A DNA stretch of 5,161 nucleotides from an uncultured Bilophila sp. Its GTDB lineage: Bacteria; Desulfobacterota; Desulfovibrionia; Desulfovibrionales; Desulfovibrionaceae. Shown here piece by piece: positions 1 through 4,055 of this stretch; the first letter of the stretch is position 1; each line of letters begins with the position of its first letter. The notes beneath the pieces were generated by a model, which did no database searches, was not told the DNA's origin, and saw only the letters and a program-made list of their open reading frames with translations. The position numbers and the translations under genes were made by a program. The stretch is taken from the NCBI GenBank assembly GCA_959604115.1, contig CAUHBW010000291.1, forward strand, positions 1-5,161, given 5' to 3'.

Positions 1-7
1 TTTTCAT
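1..7 (-). CDS. Possible first codons of the next tol operon gene (tolB?)
   Basis: Seventeen bases after the tolA stop codon, the minus strand has an ATG (bases 5-7) followed by AAAA to the window edge, reading Met-Lys. A purine-rich stretch (GAAGAAG) lies a few bases upstream and could be a weak ribosome binding site. In most Tol-Pal operons tolB follows tolA and has a Lys-rich signal peptide start, so tolB is the natural guess. Only two codons are visible, so this is inference from position. Confidence 0.35.
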
Positions 8-23
8 CCAACTTCTTCAAAAA

Positions 24-1013
24 CTAGCGTCTTCCCATCATTTCCTGCGTGTTGAAGGTCAGGAGAAGATCCTGCTGCTCGGGAGTGGGCGGCGCGGGGA
101 GCACCTTGGTCCTGATGACCGCGTTGACGGCGGAGGCGTCCACTTCGGCCCTGCCGGAGCTGCGGGCCACGGTGCAGCTCAGAACCTTGCCGCTGCGGTC
201 GAGCTTGACGCTGACCTGCACGGAGAGGTTCTGGCGGGAATAGGTCGGCATGCTCCAGTTCGGACGCACGGCGAGGATGACCTGCCCCATGTAGACGTCG
301 TAGATGCCGCCGCCACCGGGGCCGTCGCCTTCACCGGCGCCGCCGCCTCCCGCGCCTCCCGCGCTTTTCTGGAAGTCGGCGAGCGCGCCCGCCACGGACG
401 AGCTGCCTCCCTTATTCTTCGAGCCGCGCGAGGTGCCCGCCTTCTTTTTGGCGTCGTTCAGGGCGTCGGCCAGTGCCTTGTCGGGATCGACGCCGTCCTT
501 CTTCCTGTCGGACTGCTTGGCGGGCTTGGTGGCCTTGTCGTCGGTCTTCTTGGCGTCCTTGGAGGACTCCTTCTTGTCCTTCTTGCCGTCGTCCTTGGGC
601 TTTTCCTTGGGCTTCGGCTTGTCGTCCTCGTCGTCCTTGGGCTCGGGCCGCTTGGGCTCCTTCTTCTGCGCCAGGGCCACGGCGTCCGGCTTGGGTTCCG
701 GTTTCGGCTTGGGTTTGGGCTGGGATTCCTTCTTCGGCTCTGCCTTGGGCTGCGCCGTGTCTTCACGGGCCACGGGTACGGCGCTGGCCGCCTGCTCCTC
801 GGGCACGGGCTGCGAGTCCGCCTTCTTGGGCGTGGGTTTGCCCTGCGGGCCGAGCACGGGCGAAGGCATCCGGTTGCCGCCCGGAGCGCCCATGTTCACG
901 CTGATCTGCATCATGGGCTGATCAAGCTTCACCGGCGGAGAGCTCGGCCAGAGAAAGATCAACAGCGCCAGTGCAATGTGCAGGAAAATGGAAACGAAAT
1001 AACTGCCAAACAT
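24..1013 (-). CDS. tolA: TolA-like inner-membrane energy-transducing protein (TonB/TolA C-terminal domain)
   Basis: This protein should link the TolQ-TolR proton motor in the inner membrane to Pal/TolB at the outer membrane, for envelope constriction and integrity. The 329 residues show one N-terminal membrane anchor (about 5-22), a long Pro/Lys/Asp/Glu-rich periplasmic spacer (about 50-200, with a PKPKPKPEPKP run at 99-109), a Gly-rich hinge (219-236) and a TonB/TolA-type C-terminal domain (about 237-329). That last domain has VRPNW at 249-253, the strand VQVSVKLDRSG at 265-275, RSSG at 284-287 and LPAPPTP at 305-311. It is shorter than E. coli TolA (421 residues), and its spacer is TonB-like rather than the Ala-rich helix of enterobacteria. 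The order tolQ-tolR-tolA favours TolA over TonB. The start is the only ATG before the anchor. Its ribosome binding site is weak (AAGG about 11 bases upstream), and a hairpin lies just before it. Confidence 0.8.
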   Translation of the reverse strand: MFGSYFVSIFLHIALALLIFLWPSSPPVKLDQPMMQISVNMGAPGGNRMPSPVLGPQGKPTPKKADSQPVPEEQAASAVPVAREDTAQPKAEPKKESQPKPKPKPEPKPDAVALAQKKEPKRPEPKDDEDDKPKPKEKPKDDGKKDKKESSKDAKKTDDKATKPAKQSDRKKDGVDPDKALADALNDAKKKAGTSRGSKNKGGSSSVAGALADFQKSAGGAGGGGAGEGDGPGGGGIYDVYMGQVILAVRPNWSMPTYSRQNLSVQVSVKLDRSGKVLSCTVARSSGRAEVDASAVNAVIRTKVLPAPPTPEQQDLLLTFNTQEMMGRR

Positions 1014-1031
1014 CGGTGGGTCTGCCTTTTT

Positions 1032-1055
1032 CCCGCCCTTCGCGCCGAAGGCGGG
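1032..1055 (-). other. Hairpin in the tolR-tolA spacer
   Basis: The 84-base gap between the tolR stop and the tolA start contains an inverted repeat. The arms are CCCGCCCTTC (1032-1041) and GAAGGCGGG (1047-1055), with one bulged base and a 5-base loop. In the tolA mRNA direction it is followed by AAAAAGG, not by a T-run, so it is not an intrinsic terminator. It lies 18 bases before the tolA ATG and directly precedes the only AAGG that could bind the ribosome. It could affect tolA translation or transcript processing; that role is inference. Confidence 0.5.
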
Positions 1056-1097
1056 CGTGCCGTATGTCCGTTGTGCGCGTCCGGCCGGAAACCGGGC

Positions 1098-1538
1098 CTA
1101 CTTCCTGCCCTTCTTCACCGGAGCGGCGGGCGCATCTTCGCGCAGGGCCACCACGCCGAGCTTGTCGACGCCCGCTTCGCGGATGCGTCCCATGACGTCC
1201 ACGACGAGCCCGTAGGCGACGTCCTTGTCGGCCTGAAGGAACAGCTGCTTGTTCTGTTCCTTGACCAGCAGGTTGACCTTGTCCTGCAACTCTTCCAGCG
1301 GCACCTCGTAGGAGTCGAGGAATATCGCGCCGTCCTTGCGGACCGTCAGGATCATGTTGTCCGATTCGGTGGGCAACGTGTCCACGGCGCGGGTCTGGGG
1401 CAGGTCCACGTCAAGCCCTTCGGTCATCATGGGGGCGGTGACCATAAAAATAATGAGCAGAACCAGCATGACGTCGACGAACGGCGTCACGTTGATTTCC
1501 GACACGAATCCCTTGTTGCCTCCGACAGAAGCTCCCAT
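1098..1538 (-). CDS. tolR: TolR, ExbD/TolR family proton-channel protein
   Basis: TolR pairs with TolQ to form the proton-driven motor that energises TolA. At 146 residues it matches the family's usual length (E. coli TolR 142). A short cytoplasmic N-terminus leads into one membrane helix (about 17-36) with the ExbD/TolR signature INVTPFVDVMLVLLIIF. Asp22 in that helix is the position of the conserved proton-carrying aspartate. The periplasmic domain follows, with DVDLPQ at 43-48, a region around LTVRKDGAIFL at 64-74, and the AD.DV.YG.VVDVMGRIREAG element at 103-123. The Lys-rich tail is ordinary. The ATG starts 9 bases after the end of tolQ, and its ribosome binding site (AGGAGGG on the minus strand, 1543-1549) overlaps the tolQ stop codon, which indicates translational coupling. 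ExbD is the alternative name, but the tolA context favours TolR. Confidence 0.88.
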   Translation of the reverse strand: MGASVGGNKGFVSEINVTPFVDVMLVLLIIFMVTAPMMTEGLDVDLPQTRAVDTLPTESDNMILTVRKDGAIFLDSYEVPLEELQDKVNLLVKEQNKQLFLQADKDVAYGLVVDVMGRIREAGVDKLGVVALREDAPAAPVKKGRK

Positions 1539-1547
1539 GACGCCCTC

Positions 1548-2240
1548 CTATTCGGTCTGTCCGGCTCTGGAGACGGCGCGGTGGGCGTTCAGTTCGCGCT
1601 GCACGCGGTTGAGGAACATGCCCGCGAAGTTCACGAGGCGGGTTTCGAGCACGCCGAGGCGTCCGTGGAAGGTGTTGTAGCCGATGGTCGCCGGGATGGC
1701 CACGAGAAGGCCCATCGCCGTGGCGATCAGCGCTTCGGAGATGCCGGGCGCGACCGTGGCGAGGGACGCCGACTTCATGGCGCCGATGGCGTGGAAGGTG
1801 CTCATGATGCCCCAGACCGTACCGAACAGCCCGATGAACGGGGCCGTGTTCGCGGCGGTGGCGAGGAAGGAGAGCGAGCTGGTCAGGCGGGTCATTTCCA
1901 TGTCCACGCCCTGACGGAGCGAACGACGCACGTTGTCCACCACGACCTCTTCGGAGTTTCCGGCTTCCTTCGAGCGGTTGAACTCGGTCACGCCCTCGTG
2001 GGCCACCGTGTACAACGGGGAAGCGGGATCGCCGCCGAGCGACTGCACGGCCTCGCGCAGATCGCGGGCGTGGTTGAAGCGGTCCATGCCGTCGGCGGCC
2101 TTTTTCAGGCCCGCGCGGATGTTCAGCCACTTGCGGAACATGAGCGCCCAGCTCGCTACGCTCATCACGAGCAGGATCACGAGGACCGCCTTGGCCACCA
2201 GCGTCGCCTGGGCAAGAAGGGAAAGAATGCTCAAATCCAT
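1548..2240 (-). CDS. tolQ: TolQ, MotA/TolQ/ExbB family proton-channel protein
   Basis: TolQ is the multi-pass stator subunit that, with TolR, uses proton flow to drive TolA. The protein is 230 residues, the same length as E. coli TolQ. Three membrane segments are visible at about 13-35, 124-146 and 165-190, separated by the large cytoplasmic domain typical of the family. The second carries NTAPFIGLFGTVWGIM (131-146) and the third ISEALIATAMGLLVAIPA (167-184). Thr141 and Thr174 fit the two conserved pore threonines, and Glu169 is also at a conserved position. The ATG is preceded on the minus strand by AAGGTG with a 6-base gap (2247-2252). It is the first gene of the visible operon; ybgC, which often precedes tolQ in enterobacteria, is absent and the upstream gene is divergent. 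Confidence 0.9.
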   Translation of the reverse strand: MDLSILSLLAQATLVAKAVLVILLVMSVASWALMFRKWLNIRAGLKKAADGMDRFNHARDLREAVQSLGGDPASPLYTVAHEGVTEFNRSKEAGNSEEVVVDNVRRSLRQGVDMEMTRLTSSLSFLATAANTAPFIGLFGTVWGIMSTFHAIGAMKSASLATVAPGISEALIATAMGLLVAIPATIGYNTFHGRLGVLETRLVNFAGMFLNRVQRELNAHRAVSRAGQTE

Positions 2241-2489
2241 ACGTCACACCTTGGGTACGTCTGTATTTTTTTGGGATGCGCCGCAACGGCGCCTCACGCC
2301 CCGGAGCCGCCGTTCCCGCCGGGCTCCTGCCATAACAAAAGTCCCGACAACGCCGGAGCGCTGTCGGAAAAAAACGCTTGTTCGCTCGCCCGGTAATAAG
2401 CGTCTCCGCCTTTGGATGCAACGAGAAAATGGATCTTTTTCCCGCCGGCCCTCCAAAAGACGCCGCTGTATCGGAAAGGGGCGGCGCGT
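2241..2489. other. Intergenic region upstream of tolQ, with GC-rich inverted repeats
   Basis: I find no convincing gene here. The stretch holds several inverted repeats: GCGCCG/CGGCGC with a 3-base loop (2278-2292), GGAGCC/GGCTCC (2303-2327), CCGACA/TGTCGG (2344-2367) and ACGCTT/AAGCGT (2374-2403, long loop). On the minus strand the 2344-2367 stem is followed by GACTTTTG, a poor terminator, and the 2278-2292 stem is followed by an A-run, so neither is a convincing terminator. If transcription of tolQ starts near 2386, these stems lie in a roughly 145-base tolQ leader. Short reading frames through here have no recognisable product. Confidence 0.5.
2393..2421 (-). promoter_or_regulatory. Weak candidate sigma70 promoter for tolQRA
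   Basis: On the minus strand TTGCAT (2416-2421) and TATTAC (2393-2398) are separated by exactly 17 bases. The -35 element matches the consensus at 3 of 6 positions and the -10 at 4 of 6, so only the spacing is good. It is the best match I could find by eye upstream of tolQ. A start site near 2386 would leave a long leader. Confidence 0.25.
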
Positions 2490-2518
2490 TTGACACTTTT
2501 ATGCATTCCGCCGATAAT
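2490..2518 (+). promoter_or_regulatory. Strong sigma70-type promoter of the perR-rbr-rdl operon
   Basis: A perfect -35 hexamer TTGACA (2490-2495) is followed after 17 bases by GATAAT (2513-2518), which matches the -10 consensus at 5 of 6 positions. Transcription should start near 2525, about 58 bases before the perR start codon. The -10 is overlapped by a direct repeat, and the early transcribed region carries a palindrome. Both are plausible binding sites for a regulator. Confidence 0.8.
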
Positions 2519-2527
2519 ATGCAATCC
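2500..2527 (+). repeat. Imperfect 10-bp direct repeat bracketing the perR -10 element
   Basis: TATGCATTCC (2500-2509) recurs as TATGCAATCC (2518-2527), with 9 of 10 bases identical and starts 18 bases apart. The first copy lies in the -35/-10 spacer; the second begins at the last base of the -10. TGCAT (2502-2506) and ATGCA (2519-2523) also form an inverted pair around the -10. Location suggests a repressor or activator site; the bound protein is unknown. Confidence 0.45.
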
Positions 2528-2532
2528 AAAAG

Positions 2533-2549
2533 TCTTGACAATTTCAAGA
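2533..2549 (+). promoter_or_regulatory. 17-bp palindrome, candidate operator of the perR operon
   Basis: The arms TCTTGA (2533-2538) and TCAAGA (2544-2549) are perfect inverted complements around a 5-base AT-rich centre. The site lies roughly 8 to 24 bases downstream of the predicted transcription start, where a bound repressor would block the polymerase. PerR and Fur proteins bind AT-rich dyads and often repress their own gene, so PerR autoregulation is the simplest guess. The sequence is not the Bacillus PerR box. Confidence 0.45.
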
Positions 2550-2582
2550 ACTAACAGTAATCCTTCTCAAAGAGGTATGAAT

Positions 2583-2978
2583 ATGTCACAGCCACAGACT
2601 CGTATGACTCGTCAACGTATGGTCATCCTTGAGGAATTGAGGAAAGTCAAGACTCACCCCACGGCCGATGAGCTGTACGCAATGGTTCGTACCCGCATGC
2701 CGCGCATCAGCCTGGGGACCGTGTACCGCAACCTCGATTTCCTGACGGAATCCAAAGAAATCCTCAAACTGGAGTCCGCGGGCTCCATCCGCCGTTTCGA
2801 CGGCGATACCCGACCCCATCAGCATGTGCGCTGCCAGATTTGCGGCAAGATCGGGGATGTCATTCCTCCTCTGCCGACGCCTTCCGTCGAAGGGGTTTCG
2901 GTCGAAGGATTCATGGTTACCGAAGCCCGCGTCGAGTACGAAGGCATTTGCGAAGAGTGCGCCAAGAAATCTTCCTGA
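2583..2978 (+). CDS. perR: PerR-type peroxide-sensing repressor, Fur family
   Basis: A cytoplasmic DNA-binding metalloregulator expected to repress peroxide-defence genes until its Fe(II) site is oxidised. The 131-residue protein has an N-terminal winged helix (about 5-75, recognition region ISLGTVYRNLDFL at 42-54) and a C-terminal dimerisation domain. Compared with my recollection of Bacillus subtilis PerR, all five regulatory ligands are present at a constant offset of 12: His25, Asp73, His79, His81 and Asp92. His25 and His79 correspond to the oxidised residues His37 and His91. The structural zinc site is intact (Cys84, Cys87, Cys123, Cys126). I chose the ATG at 2583 because AGAGG (2571-2575) lies 7 bases upstream; the in-frame ATG at 2577 is only 1 base from it. 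It is first in an operon with rbr and rdl, the counterpart of the gene called fur in D. vulgaris. Confidence 0.88.
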   Translation: MSQPQTRMTRQRMVILEELRKVKTHPTADELYAMVRTRMPRISLGTVYRNLDFLTESKEILKLESAGSIRRFDGDTRPHQHVRCQICGKIGDVIPPLPTPSVEGVSVEGFMVTEARVEYEGICEECAKKSS

Positions 2979-2994
2979 GCGCGCACAGGCCGTT

Positions 2995-3022
2995 CCCCGT
3001 TATAGCGGGGTTCCCCAAACCG
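2995..3022 (+). other. Mutually exclusive small hairpins after perR
   Basis: CCCCG (2995-2999) can pair with CGGGG (3006-3010) around a 6-base loop. Alternatively GGTT (3009-3012) can pair with AACC (3018-3021), and that stem is followed after one base by TTTTTT (3023-3028). The two pairings compete for bases 3009-3010. The second is only a 4-bp stem, so at most it is a weak terminator or attenuator between perR and rbr. This is inference from base pairing only. Confidence 0.35.
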
Positions 3023-3047
3023 TTTTTTCGGGCTACCGTAGCTCCAT

Positions 3048-3082
3048 GTTTCGGGGTCGCGCTCCGTGCGCGGCCCCGAAAC
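3048..3082 (+). other. Strong 15-bp hairpin in the perR-rbr spacer
   Basis: Bases 3048-3062 (GTTTCGGGGTCGCGC) pair with 3068-3082 (GCGCGGCCCCGAAAC) along 15 continuous base pairs, counting one G-U wobble in RNA (3057 with 3073), closed by the loop TCCGT. No T-run follows, so it is not an intrinsic terminator. It lies 50 bases upstream of the rubrerythrin start codon. Likely roles are to mark a processing site or protect the 5' end of an rbr-rdl transcript, giving more rubrerythrin than PerR; these roles are inferred. Confidence 0.7.
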
Positions 3083-3088
3083 CCGTTC

Positions 3089-3103
3089 GGAAGATGCTCT
3101 TCC
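3089..3103 (+). other. Small hairpin upstream of rbr
   Basis: GGAAGA (3089-3094) and TCTTCC (3098-3103) form a perfect 6-bp stem with a 3-base loop, 6 bases downstream of the 15-bp hairpin and 29 bases before the rbr start codon. It leaves the rbr ribosome binding site (GAGG, 3121-3124) unpaired. A further weak stem (3030-3044) lies before the large hairpin, so the leader appears folded along most of its length. Confidence 0.45.
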
Positions 3104-3132
3104 TCACGTTCTACAAACAAGAGGTTTACCCC

Positions 3133-3708
3133 ATGAAATCCTTGAAAGGTACGCAGACTGAAAAGAATATCCTCACCGCGTTCGCCGGTGAGTCCCAGGC
3201 CCGCAACCGTTACGACTATTTCGCCTCCGCCGCCAAGAAGGACGGCTTCGTGCAGATCGGCGACATTTTCACCGAAACAGCCCTTCAGGAAAAGGAACAC
3301 GCCAAGCGTCTGTTCAAGTTCCTTGAAGGCGGCGACGTGGAAATCGTGGCCGCGTTTCCGGCCGGCGTGATCGCCGCCACGGAAGCCAACCTGTACGCCG
3401 CCGCCGCCGGCGAGCACCACGAATATACCGAAATGTATCCCTCTTTCGCGAAGATCGCCGATTCCGAAGGCTTCTCCGAAATCGCCGCCGTCATGCGCAA
3501 CATCGCCATCGCGGAACAGTACCACGAGGAACGTTTCCTCGCTTTCGCGAAGAACATTAAGGAAGGCCGCGTGTTCGTGCGCGAAACCCCCGTCGTGTGG
3601 CGTTGCCGCAACTGCGGCTGCCTCGTGACCGGCGAGCACGCCCCGGCGCTGTGCCCCGCCTGTGCGCATCCCACCGCGCATTTCGAAGTCCTGCACAACC
3701 CTTGGTAA
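3133..3708 (+). CDS. rbr: Rubrerythrin, non-haem diiron peroxidase
   Basis: Rubrerythrin reduces hydrogen peroxide to water in the cytoplasm of anaerobes, taking electrons through rubredoxin-type centres. It is 191 residues, the length of D. vulgaris rubrerythrin, and begins MKSLKG. The N-terminal four-helix diiron domain (about 1-145) carries every expected ligand: Glu20, Glu53 and His56 (EKEH), Glu94 and Glu97 (GEHHE), Glu128 and His131 (AEQYH). The C-terminal rubredoxin-like domain (about 153-191) holds the FeCys4 site Cys158, Cys161, Cys174 and Cys177. One oddity is Cys163, next to the first knuckle (CRNCGC), where Tyr is usual. The ATG has GAGG (3121-3124) 8 bases upstream; the open frame extends further 5' through perR sequence but lacks support. 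It is the middle gene of the perR-rbr-rdl operon, preceded by a structured 154-base spacer. Confidence 0.96.
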   Translation: MKSLKGTQTEKNILTAFAGESQARNRYDYFASAAKKDGFVQIGDIFTETALQEKEHAKRLFKFLEGGDVEIVAAFPAGVIAATEANLYAAAAGEHHEYTEMYPSFAKIADSEGFSEIAAVMRNIAIAEQYHEERFLAFAKNIKEGRVFVRETPVVWRCRNCGCLVTGEHAPALCPACAHPTAHFEVLHNPW

Positions 3709-3723
3709 GCCGGGAGGTGCCGC

Positions 3724-3906
3724 ATGGCTGATCCGAAAGACATGTATCGCTGCCCCGTGAGCAATTGCGGGTACGTGTACGATCCCGATCGCGGCGACAA
3801 ACGCCGCAAGATTCCGGCCGGGACGCGTTTTGAAGACCTTCCCGAAGACTGGACCTGTCCCGTCTGCGGAGCCTCCAAAAAGAACTTCAAGCCGTTGAGC
3901 GAATAG
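3724..3906 (+). CDS. rdl: Rubredoxin-like protein with a CX4C knuckle
   Basis: A small cytoplasmic one-electron carrier with an Fe(Cys)4 centre, probably feeding electrons to rubrerythrin. It has 60 residues, against about 52-54 for classical rubredoxins. The second knuckle is normal (CPVCG, Cys45 and Cys48) and the surrounding GTRFEDLPEDW (33-43) is typical. The first knuckle, however, is CPVSNCGYVYD, giving Cys10-X4-Cys15 instead of CX2C. A CX4C first knuckle is known from the type 2 rubredoxin of D. desulfuricans ATCC 27774, and the D. vulgaris rdl product was also described as having unusual cysteine spacing. The 20-31 loop is basic (DPDRGDKRRKIP) where classical rubredoxins are acidic. 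The ATG follows rbr by 15 bases with GGGAGG (3712-3717) 6 bases upstream, so it is co-transcribed. A terminator follows. Confidence 0.9.
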   Translation: MADPKDMYRCPVSNCGYVYDPDRGDKRRKIPAGTRFEDLPEDWTCPVCGASKKNFKPLSE

Positions 3907-3949
3907 CGTTCTCCCGTCGGGGAACCGCATTTCCCGCAGAGGCTGACGG

Positions 3950-3981
3950 AAGGCCCGGACCGATTGCGTCCGGGCCTTTTT
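3950..3981 (+). terminator. Intrinsic terminator of the perR-rbr-rdl operon
   Basis: A perfect 9-bp GC-rich stem, GGCCCGGAC (3952-3960) with GTCCGGGCC (3968-3976), closes a 7-base loop and is followed by TTTTT (3977-3981). AA at 3950-3951 can extend the stem by pairing with the first two Ts. It lies 43 bases after the rdl stop codon. The minus strand has only two Ts after the stem, so it works in the plus direction only. Confidence 0.93.
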
Positions 3982-4055
3982 CGTGTCTTGTGCCGAAAAG
4001 GCTCAAAGGATAGGCTCGCTTTTGCGAAGCCCGGTTCCGGGTTGAAGGAGGAAGC
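3982..4055 (+). other. Short leader before the heptosyltransferase gene
   Basis: This gap holds no gene. It contains a small hairpin, GGCTCGC (4013-4019) with GCGAAGCC (4024-4031), one bulge and a TTTT loop, and then a strong ribosome binding site, AAGGAGG (4045-4051), 4 bases before the start codon. Because a terminator precedes it, a promoter should lie here, but I see no convincing sigma70 match. Confidence 0.4.

Noticed and set aside
304..921. Open frames on the plus strand opposite tolA
   Set aside because: Their Ser/Pro/Leu-rich low-complexity translations are the complement of the Lys/Pro/Gly-rich TolA spacer.
2318..2334. A sigma54-like GG-N10-GC pattern on the minus strand upstream of tolQ
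   Set aside because: Only the GG and GC dinucleotides match; the -12 region reads CGGC instead of TTGC, and such matches are frequent by chance in GC-rich DNA.
978..2396. A 472-codon open frame on the plus strand, opposite tolR and tolQ
   Set aside because: It is the antisense shadow of two well-supported genes in GC-rich DNA. Its translation is His/Gly/Arg-rich with no recognisable domain.
2535..2561. A second sigma70 promoter using TTGACA at 2535-2540
   Set aside because: The -35 is perfect, but the best -10 (AGTAAT, 2556-2561) sits at 15 bases and would start transcription almost at the ribosome binding site. The hexamer is better explained as part of the palindrome.
2412..2582. A longer N-terminus for PerR, starting at 2412
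   Set aside because: It would run through the promoter at 2490-2518, and the ribosome binding site fits the start at 2583. The shorter form has the family's normal length.
2917..3930. A 337-codon open frame on the minus strand
   Set aside because: It is antisense to rbr and rdl and spans the structured spacer; no family resemblance.
3988..4016. Promoter for waaF: TTGTGC, 17 bases, TAGGCT
   Set aside because: Each hexamer matches the consensus at only 3 of 6 positions; spacing alone is not enough.
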